Shown in pieces: positions 9,204 to 17,835 of a stretch of 64,000 nucleotides of DNA. Each line of letters begins with the position of its first letter. Position 1 is the stretch's first letter. The notes under the pieces were generated by a model. That model was not told the origin of the DNA, ran no database searches, and worked only from the letters and a program-made list of their open reading frames with translations. Both the position numbers and the translations under genes were made by a program. The DNA lies in the NCBI RefSeq assembly GCF_901827185.1, contig NZ_LR594671.1, positions 5,512,001 through 5,576,000 on the forward strand, read 5' to 3'. Source of the DNA: Variovorax sp. PBL-E5 (GTDB lineage: Bacteria > Pseudomonadota > Gammaproteobacteria > Burkholderiales > Burkholderiaceae_C).

Positions 9204-10346
9204 TTGGAACGCGCCTCCCATCCTTTGAAGGTGATGCAGGTCATCACCAAGGGCGAAAGCGGCGGCGCGCAGACGCACCTGCTCGCGCTCTGCCTGGCGC
9301 TGGCGCCGCGCGTGCACTTCGTGGCCGCGATCGGCGGCGCGTCACCACGCTCGATGTTGGGCGATGAATTGCAGACGCTGGGCATTCCGGTATGCGCCGT
9401 GCCGCAGCTCGGCAATTCGCTGTCGCCGCTGCGCACGCTGGCGGCGGTGCGCGCGCTGCTGTGTCTGGTGCGCGAGCACCGGCCCGACATCCTCCACGCG
9501 CACAGCTCGGTGGCCGGCGTGGTGGCGCGCATCGCGGGGCGCATCGCCGGCATCCCGGTCATCTATACGGTGCACGGCTTCGGCTTCAAGCCCGAGATTC
9601 CGCGGCTGCAGCGCTGGGCTGCCTGGATGGCCGAATGGACCTTGGCGCGACTGACAGCGCACATGGTCTGTGTCTCGAGCCACGAGATGCAACTGGCCCG
9701 CCGCCTGCCGATTGCGCGAGGCCGTCTCAGCGTCATTCCCAATGCCGTGGCGGATACGCCCGAGCGTGCGCAACCGGACCACGCGCCGGCATGCATCGTG
9801 ATGGTCGCGCGCCTGGCGCGGCCCAAGCGGCCCGACCTGCTGCTGCACGCGCTGGCCTTGCTGCGCGCCCGGCTCGGCCACGAGGTGCCGGCAAGCCTGA
9901 TCGGCAGCGGACCGGACATGGCGGCCCATCGCGCCCTGGCCCGGCAACTGAAGCTGCAGGCGGTGGACTTCACCGGCGATGCCGACGACGTGCCGAAGCG
10001 GCTGGCGCAGCACGGTGTCTTCGTCCTGATGTCCGACCATGAAGGCCTGCCCATCTCGGTCATTGAAGCCATGCGCGCCGGACTTGCGATCGTGGCCAGC
10101 GATCTCCCCGGCATGCGAGAACTGATCGACGACGGCACGCATGGGCTGCTGGTGGCCAACGAGGCCGGCGCGCTGGCCGAAGCACTTCTTGCGCTGACCG
10201 CCGCGCCCGCACTGCGCGCCCGCCTCGGCCATGCGGCGCGCCAGCGCTACGAAGCCCGTTTCACGCCCGCGCCCATGGCCCGCGCAGTGGAAACGCTCTA
10301 TGGTCAAATCGGCCGCCATGAGCCAGCCAGCGACCCCGCGCGTTGA
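9204..10346 (+). CDS. GT4-family glycosyltransferase
   Basis: 380 residues, GT-B fold. The N-terminal half starts VMQVITKGESGGAQTHLL, a typical GT4 opening. The C-terminal GT4 domain shows MVARLARPKRPDLLLHAL and the donor-binding segment SDHEGLPISVIEAMRAG with the conserved E-x7-E pair. It transfers a sugar from a nucleotide donor to a lipid-linked acceptor at the cytoplasmic face. The first start codon is a TTG directly after the galE stop with no clear Shine-Dalgarno sequence. TTG at 9225 (giving MKVMQVI), GTG at 9231 or ATG at 9234 are equally possible starts. The 3' end overlaps the following sugar-phosphate transferase by 29 nt, so the pair is coupled. Confidence 0.85.
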   Translation: MERASHPLKVMQVITKGESGGAQTHLLALCLALAPRVHFVAAIGGASPRSMLGDELQTLGIPVCAVPQLGNSLSPLRTLAAVRALLCLVREHRPDILHAHSSVAGVVARIAGRIAGIPVIYTVHGFGFKPEIPRLQRWAAWMAEWTLARLTAHMVCVSSHEMQLARRLPIARGRLSVIPNAVADTPERAQPDHAPACIVMVARLARPKRPDLLLHALALLRARLGHEVPASLIGSGPDMAAHRALARQLKLQAVDFTGDADDVPKRLAQHGVFVLMSDHEGLPISVIEAMRAGLAIVASDLPGMRELIDDGTHGLLVANEAGALAEALLALTAAPALRARLGHAARQRYEARFTPAPMARAVETLYGQIGRHEPASDPAR

Positions 10347-11643
10347 GCAGCAACAAGGCACCCTCGCGTCGTCGACGGCGCGGCGGCAAGGTGCGCAGCT
10401 CGGCTGGTCGCTCGCCGGCATCTCGACGCTGCTGCTGAGCTACCTGATCGCGGTCGGGCTGCACAAGGCCGCTCTGGTCACATACCAGTTCCCGCAGACC
10501 GTGCTGTGGTGCGCCCTGCCTTACATGCTGGCCGCGCATTGGCTCTATCGCGGCTCCGGCCTGCCGGCCGCCGAGCGCAGCAGCCTGCTGGTGGTCACCA
10601 CGGCCATCCCCTTCCTGTTGACGCCGCTCGGCTTCGCGCTGCTGCAGCGGCCTTATTCGCGCGGTGCGGTGATGCTGGTCTATGTGCTGTCCACGGCCTG
10701 GTTCGTGCTGGGTGATTGGCTGCATCGGCGGCGTCACGCACAACGGCTGCTCTACCTGGATGCCGGAGTGCCCGCGCGACTGCAGCGTCTGATCGGCAAG
10801 GAGCTTTCGCGCAATCCGTCCATTCGCCTGGAACCGTGGCCCAGCGACGCCTCGGCATCCGGGCCGATGCCGGCCGGCGACGGCGTGGTCCTCGAGCGCC
10901 ATGTGCCGCCCAGCGATGGACGCAGCCAGCTGCTGAGCAGCCTCAAGCTCCATCACGTGCGGCTCTACAGCGTGGAGGCGGTGGCCGAACTCCTGAGCGG
11001 CCGGAAGATGCTGCCCGAGGGCGAGGAAGACGACCTGTGGCAGATCGATGGCAACCCGGCCTACGACGTGGCCAAGCGCGCGATCGACGTCGCCCTGGTC
11101 CTCCTTTTTGCTCCGCTGTGGGTGCCGTTGACCGCGTTGGTGGCATTGGCCGTGAAGATCGATTCGCCGGGCGCTGCGCTGTTCAGCCAGATGCGCGTCG
11201 GCTTGCATGGGCGGCAATTCAGGATCTGGAAGCTTCGCAGCATGCGGCACGAGGCGCTCGACGCCAGTGCTCGTTTTGCCGTGGTCGATGACGAGCGCAT
11301 CACGCGCCTGGGTCGCTTCATCCGGCGCGCACGCCTGGACGAGTTGCCGCAACTGTGGAACGTGCTGCGCGGCCACATGAGCCTGATCGGCCCGCGCCCG
11401 GAACAGGAGCGCTTCGTGCGCGAATTCGCACAGCGGATTCCCTGCTATCCCTATCGCCACCTGGTGCGGCCTGGCCTGACGGGATGGGCGCAAGTGCAAC
11501 AGGGCTATGCGGGCAACGAGGAAGAGACCGCGATCAAGCTCAGCTATGACCTTTACTACGTCACGCATTACTCGTTGGCGATGGATCTGCTGATCTATTT
11601 CAAGACCACCAGGATCGTGCTCACGGGGTTTGGGTCACGCTGA
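10318..11643 (+). CDS. Polyprenyl-phosphate sugar-1-phosphate transferase (WbaP/WcaJ-type)
   Basis: About 441 residues. Four to five N-terminal membrane helices precede a C-terminal bacterial sugar transferase domain that starts near YDVAKRAIDVALVLLFAPLW. The domain contains KIDSPGAALFSQMRVG, the FRIWKLRSM segment, the acidic RARLDELPQLWNVLRG motif and SLIGPRPEQERF, all hallmarks of the polyisoprenyl-phosphate hexose-1-phosphate transferase family. Such enzymes start glycan synthesis by moving a sugar-1-phosphate from UDP-sugar to undecaprenyl phosphate at the inner membrane. An ATG at 10300 is an alternative start. The 3' end overlaps the convergent GT2 gene by 9 bp. It is the probable first enzyme of the pilin-glycan pathway, though capsule or exopolysaccharide initiation is possible. 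Confidence 0.86.
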   Translation: MSQPATPRVEQQQGTLASSTARRQGAQLGWSLAGISTLLLSYLIAVGLHKAALVTYQFPQTVLWCALPYMLAAHWLYRGSGLPAAERSSLLVVTTAIPFLLTPLGFALLQRPYSRGAVMLVYVLSTAWFVLGDWLHRRRHAQRLLYLDAGVPARLQRLIGKELSRNPSIRLEPWPSDASASGPMPAGDGVVLERHVPPSDGRSQLLSSLKLHHVRLYSVEAVAELLSGRKMLPEGEEDDLWQIDGNPAYDVAKRAIDVALVLLFAPLWVPLTALVALAVKIDSPGAALFSQMRVGLHGRQFRIWKLRSMRHEALDASARFAVVDDERITRLGRFIRRARLDELPQLWNVLRGHMSLIGPRPEQERFVREFAQRIPCYPYRHLVRPGLTGWAQVQQGYAGNEEETAIKLSYDLYYVTHYSLAMDLLIYFKTTRIVLTGFGSR

Positions 11644-12408
11644 GCGAAACAGCAGCTTCGCCAAGGTCCACAGAAGCGCCGGCGCCCACAGCAAGCCACC
11701 GCCCGTGACCAACTGTCGCGCCTGACTGGCCAGCACCGAGGCATAGGCCTGGCGAGACCCGCGCGCGTCGCCCGTCGAAGCCGCGTTGTAGTGCAAACAG
11801 ACCTCCGGCAGATTGGCGAAGCCGCAATCGAGCCGGCGGCTGGCGCGCAGCCACAGGTCGTAGTCCTCGGCGTGCAGTCCTCCGTGGTAGCCGCCCAGAT
11901 CCAGAATGGCCTGGCGGCGGTACATCACGCTGGGATGGCACAGCGGGTTGCCCCAGAACAGCGCGCGGCGAATCCGCGCGTCTTCGATCGGCAGCTGCAG
12001 GCTTCGCGTCACTTGCCCGCGCGCATCGACATGGTCGTACCAGGTCCCCAGGATCGTGGTTTCCGGGTGCGATTGCATCCATGCGACCTGTCGCTCGAAG
12101 CGATGCGGCAGTGCCAGATCGTCGGCGTCCATGCGCGCCACCAGCGGCGCCCGGCACGCATGAAGGCCCAGATTGAGACTGAAGATCAGGCCGCGGACCG
12201 GCGTCGTCAGCACGCGCAATGCGGGCCATGTGCGCACGAGATCGTCCAGATAGGCCTGCTCCGCGTCGCCGATCTGCAGGCCGTTCACGACCAGCACGAG
12301 GCTGCCTGGTTTCAGGGTCTGGTCGAAGCAGGAAGCCAGCGCGCGTCGCAGCTCGGCATTCAACTGGTGCGTGCACAGGAGGACATCGAACCCGGCGGCG
12401 GCTGTCAT
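11635..12408 (-). CDS. GT2-family glycosyltransferase
   Basis: 257 residues from the ATG at 12408. It is a GT-A fold enzyme: the N-terminal strand FDVLLCTHQLNAELRRALAS is followed by the metal/nucleotide-binding DADD (in LVARMDADDLALPHRFE) and, further on, a HAEDYDLWLRA acidic motif that usually holds the catalytic base. A hydrophobic stretch near the C-terminus suggests membrane association. It is the last gene of the minus-strand glycosylation block, 16 nt after the GT11 gene. A start at 12465 would overlap the upstream gene by 41 nt and add residues that do not look like a GT2 N-terminus. Donor sugar cannot be read from sequence. Confidence 0.85.
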   Translation of the reverse strand: MTAAAGFDVLLCTHQLNAELRRALASCFDQTLKPGSLVLVVNGLQIGDAEQAYLDDLVRTWPALRVLTTPVRGLIFSLNLGLHACRAPLVARMDADDLALPHRFERQVAWMQSHPETTILGTWYDHVDARGQVTRSLQLPIEDARIRRALFWGNPLCHPSVMYRRQAILDLGGYHGGLHAEDYDLWLRASRRLDCGFANLPEVCLHYNAASTGDARGSRQAYASVLASQARQLVTGGGLLWAPALLWTLAKLLFRSA

Positions 12409-12424
12409 GGAGCAGCAGAGCGAA

Positions 12425-13300
12425 TCAGACTCTCGTCCATCGCTTCGGAATCCGGTATTGGGCATAGGGATCGTCGTGGACGAACCAGGCGGACGGCGCG
12501 CAGATCATCTGCTCGGCCCGACCGCGCCGTTCGGACAGCCATGCGCCCCACCAGCTGAACGAGCTGTTCGCAATGATGTGATGCCGGCACAGCGACATCA
12601 GCTGCAGATCCTGCCAGGCGTCGAGGCCCTGGTTGTGGTCGACGAACACGATCTCGCCGTGCAGGAAGTTCAGCGCACCACGGCACCATGCGATGTCATC
12701 GGAGAACACGACCCACAGAGGCGGGCCGTGGCGATCCTCGATGCGCCGTGCAGCTTCCTGGTAGTAGGCCATCGGCAAGGTGCCATGAAATCGCGCAGCA
12801 GATGGCAGATTGACATAGTCGCCGCGCCGCACATGGATGGCCGCGGAAGGCCTGGACGCTACGGCTTCGCCCAGCTTCTGGCTTTGCGAAGACAGCGCGC
12901 GCAGTGGCACCAGATCCTGACTGATTTCCGTCGCATACCTGGCAAAGCAGGTTTCGCTTTGCCAGAAGCCTGCGAGCAAGGTGTCGCCTCGCGTCTCTCG
13001 AAGCAGGTTCGGATAGAGCGCTGGGGACTCGGTCAATACGTCGAGCCGCGTCATCCATGCGCCGGGTCTGCCCCAACGCATGGCACGCCGGCACTTCAGC
13101 GCTTCGGCCCGTGTCGCAGGACGCGCGTGAATAGCGTACGCGCTCAACTCATAGTGTCGGCGTGTGACTCGCCTGCTGGTGGATTCCAGGGCCGAGAGAT
13201 CGAGCACCAGCTCTGCGCCCGATGCCAGGGAAAAGGCGCGGCCGCATGCGTATTGGAACAACTGGTTGCCCAGTCCGCCGTTGAGCCGACTGATGATCAT
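12425..13300 (-). CDS. GT11-family fucosyltransferase-like enzyme
   Basis: 291 residues. It begins MIISRLNGGLGNQLFQYACG, the signature opening of GT11 alpha-1,2-fucosyltransferases. It also has the GDP-fucose-binding motif IHVRRGDYV near residue 155 and the C-terminal SSFSWWGAWL motif. These enzymes transfer fucose (or a related 6-deoxy sugar) from a GDP-sugar, typically to galactose, in the cytoplasm. Its presence beside galE suggests a fucosylated or otherwise capped glycan. GDP-fucose genes (gmd, fcl) are not in the window. It lies 28 nt downstream of the FkbM methyltransferase gene, in the same orientation. Confidence 0.88.
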   Translation of the reverse strand: MIISRLNGGLGNQLFQYACGRAFSLASGAELVLDLSALESTSRRVTRRHYELSAYAIHARPATRAEALKCRRAMRWGRPGAWMTRLDVLTESPALYPNLLRETRGDTLLAGFWQSETCFARYATEISQDLVPLRALSSQSQKLGEAVASRPSAAIHVRRGDYVNLPSAARFHGTLPMAYYQEAARRIEDRHGPPLWVVFSDDIAWCRGALNFLHGEIVFVDHNQGLDAWQDLQLMSLCRHHIIANSSFSWWGAWLSERRGRAEQMICAPSAWFVHDDPYAQYRIPKRWTRV

Positions 13301-13328
13301 GCGCTTCGCCTACTCCAGAGAGCATTCG

Positions 13329-14036
13329 TCACAAGCGCGTCCATGATTCCCACACAAAGTGATAGCACCAGTCTTGGCGGTGCGTACGGGCCAATGCTGC
13401 CCGAATCCGATTACGCCGCGCAATGGCATCCCGGGCAAAGTCGTGAAATTGGACTTGCAGATGGCGTACCCGCGCGATCTTTCCTGTTTCGATCAGGTGT
13501 TCCAGTACATCGAACTCGCCGCCTTCGATGTTGAGCTTCAGAAGCGCAACTTCCTGAATATTGAATCGATCCAGAAACTCGTCGAACTGCTCCAGGCGGA
13601 TGGTCTCCAGTTGACCCGTGGTGTCGCGCGCAATCGAGGATGCATCACCATCCAGCGAAATGCACAGCGTCTGCGGCGATGAAGACAGGCCATAGTTGAA
13701 GCAATGGATTTTTTCATCGCTTGCGAATCTCGCCTGGCACTTGGCAAAGAAGCTTAGAACAGGCTCGAACAGATAGACCGTGCAACTGTACTTCTCGTGG
13801 ATCGCCGCGCTGAAGTCTCCGACGAATCCGCCAAGATCGAACACCATGTCCGCGCTCCCCAGCGGGTAGCTCAGTCGCAAGGTCTGGTCGCCTCGATCCC
13901 GTCTCCAACGCACGACGTCTCGTGCCTGCTGGTCGCGCAGGATCCAGCCTTTCGCATACAAGCGAAGTTGACCCAGCCACGCTCTCAATCCGGATGGAAC
14001 GTACGACCTGATGCTCGACAAAGGGGACAAGGGCAT
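13329..14036 (-). CDS. FkbM-family SAM-dependent methyltransferase
   Basis: 235 residues. The SAM-binding motif I is VFDLGGFVGDFSAAI (about residues 65-80), followed by VYLFEPVLSFFAKC. The FkbM-type core LLKLNIEGGEFDVLEHL appears near residues 165-185. FkbM methyltransferases usually O-methylate sugars or polyketide hydroxyls. The gene starts 1 nt after the stop of the upstream methyltransferase and is followed by the fucosyltransferase gene, so it probably methylates a sugar of the same glycan. The DNA here, with codons ending in A/T (TTCAATTATGGC-like), is visibly less GC-rich than the window average. Confidence 0.82.
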   Translation of the reverse strand: MPLSPLSSIRSYVPSGLRAWLGQLRLYAKGWILRDQQARDVVRWRRDRGDQTLRLSYPLGSADMVFDLGGFVGDFSAAIHEKYSCTVYLFEPVLSFFAKCQARFASDEKIHCFNYGLSSSPQTLCISLDGDASSIARDTTGQLETIRLEQFDEFLDRFNIQEVALLKLNIEGGEFDVLEHLIETGKIARVRHLQVQFHDFARDAIARRNRIRAALARTHRQDWCYHFVWESWTRL

Positions 14037-14037
14037 C

Positions 14038-14706
14038 TCAAATGAGCCTGGTGAGTATCTGGCTGATGGCGCCGGCCCAGCGGGATCGCCGCGAGAGTTT
14101 TTCTTCAGGACTCATCAAGGCGTCGACCGAACTCGCCCGTCGTACCTCGAATGGCGCATCGAACTCGAATCCTTGAAAGAAGTAGTCCGGATTCAGCTTG
14201 ATCACATCCATCCAATTGTTTTCCAGCATCGGGCGCAACCTGGCTGTCACGGGTTCGAAGGCCTTGAACGGAAGATCGGCCTTCGGAATGTAGGAAAGAA
14301 GCCGCGTCCGGGGTTCATAGCCGACAACATGGCGATGAACATCGAAGTCGAACATGTACTCGTAGGTCATCTGGGGAAACTCCAGATAGCCCCGCCCTGA
14401 GCCCACGCGAAAAATCTCTTGCATGAAAAGCTCGGGCGACGGCACGTGCTCGATCACGTGAGAGGCAATGACGTAGCCGAACGCATCATCGGCAAAGGGG
14501 AATCGACCACCATCGTAGAACGAGACTGGCTTGCCCCGGAATTCAGGCGCTGCGACCACATCACCGCGCTGGCGCACCCGCTCTTCCTCTGTCGCCATGC
14601 TGAGCTCCAGGTAGTGGGTGGCGCCGGCAAACGGAGTCGATCCCGGGCCAATCTCCAGAACCTTGGCGCCGTTCGGAATGGAGCAGATGCGTTGCGGAAA
14701 GAACAT
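14038..14706 (-). CDS. Class I SAM-dependent methyltransferase
   Basis: 222 residues from ATG 14706. Motif I is VLEIGPGSTPFAGATHYLEL near residue 18. SHVIEHVPSPELFMQEIFRV is the methyltransferase-11 type motif that follows the catalytic acidic residue. The start is 5 nt after the flippase stop codon; a longer frame exists but overlaps the flippase gene. Enzymes of this type in glycan loci methylate sugars or the glycan end, although some members modify lipids or small molecules. Placement between wzx and the FkbM gene argues for a role in the glycan. Confidence 0.78.
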   Translation of the reverse strand: MFFPQRICSIPNGAKVLEIGPGSTPFAGATHYLELSMATEEERVRQRGDVVAAPEFRGKPVSFYDGGRFPFADDAFGYVIASHVIEHVPSPELFMQEIFRVGSGRGYLEFPQMTYEYMFDFDVHRHVVGYEPRTRLLSYIPKADLPFKAFEPVTARLRPMLENNWMDVIKLNPDYFFQGFEFDAPFEVRRASSVDALMSPEEKLSRRSRWAGAISQILTRLI

Positions 14707-14711
14707 GGGGA

Positions 14712-16007
14712 TCAAACAATCTTGCGAAACCAACTCAGGCTCAACAGCAAGCCGAGCGCGTTGATCAACAACCATCCCGCGGCGGCTCCCATGATTCCCT
14801 CATGCCTCACCAGCACGGGGGTCAGCAATGCAGTGAGCACCACGGAGCAAATGCTGATGATCAACGGCATCCTGTAGTTTGCCTCCAGCATCCATCCGAC
14901 ATAGCCGACCTGGTAGATGACATTGAGCAGAGTTCCTATCAACAACACCAGCAATACAGGATAGACGGCAACTGCAATTTCGTCGTTGCGCAACCACAGA
15001 TTCAGCACTGCATGACCCAGCCAAATGTAGAGGGCCATCGTCAATGCGGCGCCCGCCACCCCCAGCGTCAACCAAGTCAGAAAGATCTTGCGTATCTGTG
15101 ATTTGTTGCCATGGACAGCAAGCAGTGTCGGAAAGATCGCCTGAATCATAGGGTATGTCAAAGACAGCAGCCCCAGGGCCGCGCTTGATGCGATCGCGTA
15201 GATGCCGACCTGGTCCAGGGTCACCATCTTGGTGAGGATCAGCTTGTCCATTTGCGTCGTGAGGCCCGAAAGGACCACCGCCAGCGACATCTTCACCGCG
15301 CCGGGCAGCAGGTATCTGATCTCCGGCCAGGAAGCGCTGCCTCGCCAGCCGTGCGTGCCGACAGCACGCCATGCCATGGCATAGCGCACCGCACCCTCGG
15401 CCACCGCGACGATCACATACCAAACCAACAGCCATTGCAGCGAATGCCACAACCAGACGACCCCCGCGCCCACGCCATAGCGAAACACATGTCCAATTGC
15501 GATCGAGACATTGAGAGGACGATGCAGATCCACAGCGAGAAGCAAACTGCGAGGCAATGCGGCGAAGAGCTGTGTCCCGACTAGCAGTGCGCTCGTCATC
15601 AGCAGTTGCGTGGCCTCCTGGGAATGCACGTCGGCAGTCAGATTGAGCCAGTGCCTGGCAATCCAACCGCTGGACATCGCCAATGCGAGTGCCAATGCCA
15701 CGGCGAGCGCGCCGTACAGAGCCTGGCAGCTTGCCAACAAGGATCGAACCGGCTGCGACTGCTGGCCATGCTCACGCGACCGGAGTGCGAACTCTCGCAC
15801 AAGGACCTGACTAAGACCGCCATCCACCATGATCAGGAGCGCCATGATGGTCATCACCACGCTCATCATTCCCCACTGGGCCTTGCCGAGCACGCCCAGG
15901 TAGACAGGGAGCGCCAGCAGCGGTCCCAGCGCGGCGGCGATGGTTCCGAAGTAGTTGAAGAATATGGACTCGACGAGTTTGGATTTCAATGGAGCATCCG
16001 TGGCCAT
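14712..16007 (-). CDS. wzx: Wzx-type lipid-linked oligosaccharide flippase
   Basis: 431 residues with about 12 predicted hydrophobic helices and few charged loops, matching the polysaccharide transporter (PST/MOP) family. The N-terminus, FFNYFGTIAAALGPLLALPVYLGVLGKAQW, is typical of Wzx proteins. It would flip the undecaprenyl-diphosphate-linked glycan to the periplasmic face, where a ligase can use it. It lies downstream of the PglL-type ligase with 88 nt between them, and its 3' end is 5 nt from a methyltransferase gene. No Wzy polymerase or Wzz chain-length regulator is present, which favours transfer of a short oligosaccharide. Confidence 0.84.
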   Translation of the reverse strand: MATDAPLKSKLVESIFFNYFGTIAAALGPLLALPVYLGVLGKAQWGMMSVVMTIMALLIMVDGGLSQVLVREFALRSREHGQQSQPVRSLLASCQALYGALAVALALALAMSSGWIARHWLNLTADVHSQEATQLLMTSALLVGTQLFAALPRSLLLAVDLHRPLNVSIAIGHVFRYGVGAGVVWLWHSLQWLLVWYVIVAVAEGAVRYAMAWRAVGTHGWRGSASWPEIRYLLPGAVKMSLAVVLSGLTTQMDKLILTKMVTLDQVGIYAIASSAALGLLSLTYPMIQAIFPTLLAVHGNKSQIRKIFLTWLTLGVAGAALTMALYIWLGHAVLNLWLRNDEIAVAVYPVLLVLLIGTLLNVIYQVGYVGWMLEANYRMPLIISICSVVLTALLTPVLVRHEGIMGAAAGWLLINALGLLLSLSWFRKIV

Positions 16008-16095
16008 GACAGACTTGAGTAGTCACGCACGAAGCGCTTTATTTGTGAACCAGTCTCTAGGAAAAGCCCATCCCAAACCACATTCATCCAAGCGT

Positions 16096-17781
16096 TCACG
16101 GCAAGCTTAGGCGCTTCAACTCAGGGTATTTGGTGGCTGCGAGCCCCGCAACCTGCTCCTTCAATTGCACATACATTTCATCGCCCCATATATGCCTCAA
16201 TATCTGGATTTGGTGCGCTGCTTCTACTGGCTGTCCGTTCAAAGCCAGCGCCAACGCATAACGAAACAGAACAGGTGGATAGCCGAATCGCTCGGCCACC
16301 TTGCGCATCCGCTCCAACTGGTCGGCCTGCATGCCGGGCGTGGCCTCCGTGCGAGCAAATTTCAGGAAGGCTCCCAATTGGGTAAGCACAGGTAATTGAA
16401 CTGCTGGTGTCACGATGCGGTCTGTGCCAATGCGTGCCGACTCTAGCCGCAATATGCGATAGTTGCCTTCGGCCTTCAAGTAGTCCACAGAAACCGCCAC
16501 AAAGACAGCGCTGACCATCAGCGTGAAGAGTAACTTGGCCCGGAGGGGTATCCACAACGATGCCCCCTTCGATGGCGATAGCCCGTCGACGGCTCCCATT
16601 GCCAATCCAACCGGAATCAAGAAGCTGGCGTAGTCCAACGGATATTCGAGCATCCCGTGAGTAATGACTCCTCCCGCCGCTGCCAGCAACCACGCGGCCC
16701 GCGCATCTTGGCAGGCACGTATGCGGGTGGCAAACCACCAGACCAGCACCCCGATGATGAGGCCGCCAAAAGGTACGCCGTTCCACAACAACAGATCCAG
16801 GATCAAATTGTGGCTGTGCTCGAAATACTCGCCGATGATCGGGTGATCCTGCGCCACGCGCTGTTGGGCCGCGCCCACCTGCTGCCAGCCGTAGCCCCAC
16901 AGCGGTTCTCGCCCAATCGCATCAAGCATCGCGTGCCAATATGGCAACCGCTGTCCAGTTCGCATCTGATCGTTCAGGGCACGCCCGGCCGGCAACAGCA
17001 GTGCATCACAGACCTTCGGCCATAGCAGCGCACCTGCAACAAACAGCGCACCCAGCGCCAACAATTGCGCGCGCGTGGCGCGCAGGCCTGCGCGTTCCCG
17101 AAGGACGAGCCCCCAGATGACAAGCAAGCCAATTTGCAGCCAGCCTGTACGCGACTGAGACATCACCATGCCCAGCAACAAAAAGACGGCACTCGGCCAG
17201 AAACCGGCATCGTGCACTTTTTGACGCTGGTGCAGCCAGAGCAAGCCGCACAGCCCCAGAAAGCACACAGTACAGAAGAGATTGGGTTGAGCAACGTTGG
17301 CGAATGGCCGACCGCCGGGCGGCAAATCGACCGCATAAATGCCCAGGTTCAAAGCACCAGTCCACTGCACAAGCGCAATGCCGACGGACAACAACGCCGC
17401 AAAAAGCCAAGCCCCTGTCAGAGTGATTAACCCATCGCTTCGATTGGAAGAAGCGACCATTGCGCCACCGGCCAGCACGGCGGCTACCCATAGCCAGACA
17501 TAGAGCACGGCCATTACAGCGTCACCGGCAAAGAGCAGCTTGCCAGTCATGAACTGAACAAAAATCACCATGCCACAGACGACTGCCACACCTGACAGTT
17601 GCCAGGACATGCGGCTACCAGCGACTGAACCAACCGCCGGACGAACCACCAGCAATGTCAACAGCAATCCGATGATCGCCAATGCATCGCCCCACGCCGC
17701 GGGCCACGGCAAGTAGTGATTGGGTACCAGCCATGCGGCGGCAGTCAGGGCGACAAGGAACTCCGTCAATCTAAGACTCAT
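16096..17781 (-). CDS. pglL: PglL/PilO-family pilin O-oligosaccharyltransferase
   Basis: 561 residues with about 11-12 membrane segments. A short PglL_A-type signature, GRPFANVAQPNLF, lies around residues 157-168. The periplasmic loop carries EYFEHSHNLILDLLLWNG (H322 and H324), matching the conserved His motif of Wzy_C/O-antigen ligase-like enzymes. A soluble C-terminal region with helical TPR-like character follows. In Neisseria and Pseudomonas such enzymes move a whole glycan from undecaprenyl diphosphate to Ser/Thr of pilin in the periplasm. It is the next gene after pilA, with a terminator hairpin directly in front of it, so its expression probably depends on read-through. An O-antigen ligase role is the alternative, but the pilA linkage makes pilin the best guess. 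Confidence 0.85.
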   Translation of the reverse strand: MSLRLTEFLVALTAAAWLVPNHYLPWPAAWGDALAIIGLLLTLLVVRPAVGSVAGSRMSWQLSGVAVVCGMVIFVQFMTGKLLFAGDAVMAVLYVWLWVAAVLAGGAMVASSNRSDGLITLTGAWLFAALLSVGIALVQWTGALNLGIYAVDLPPGGRPFANVAQPNLFCTVCFLGLCGLLWLHQRQKVHDAGFWPSAVFLLLGMVMSQSRTGWLQIGLLVIWGLVLRERAGLRATRAQLLALGALFVAGALLWPKVCDALLLPAGRALNDQMRTGQRLPYWHAMLDAIGREPLWGYGWQQVGAAQQRVAQDHPIIGEYFEHSHNLILDLLLWNGVPFGGLIIGVLVWWFATRIRACQDARAAWLLAAAGGVITHGMLEYPLDYASFLIPVGLAMGAVDGLSPSKGASLWIPLRAKLLFTLMVSAVFVAVSVDYLKAEGNYRILRLESARIGTDRIVTPAVQLPVLTQLGAFLKFARTEATPGMQADQLERMRKVAERFGYPPVLFRYALALALNGQPVEAAHQIQILRHIWGDEMYVQLKEQVAGLAATKYPELKRLSLP

Positions 17782-17792
17782 AAGGGCAAAAG

Positions 17793-17816
17793 AAAAGGCA
17801 GCCGAAGCTGCCTTTT
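17793..17816 (-). terminator. Rho-independent terminator between pilA and pglL
   Basis: A perfect 10-bp inverted repeat, AAAAGGCAGC and its complement, flanks a 4-nt loop. On the minus strand the stem is GGCAGC-TTCG-GCTGCC followed by TTTTCTTTT, a stable UUCG-capped terminator. It lies 19 nt after the pilA stop codon and 11 nt before the pglL start, so it would end most pilA transcripts while letting some continue into the glycosylation genes. Confidence 0.82.
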
Positions 17817-17835
17817 TAGGCTACCCCAATATCAC

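Noticed and set aside
11635..11643. Overlap of the convergent sugar-transferase and GT2 genes as a sign of a wrong stop
   Set aside because: Both frames are well supported to their stops; a 9-bp convergent overlap is acceptable.
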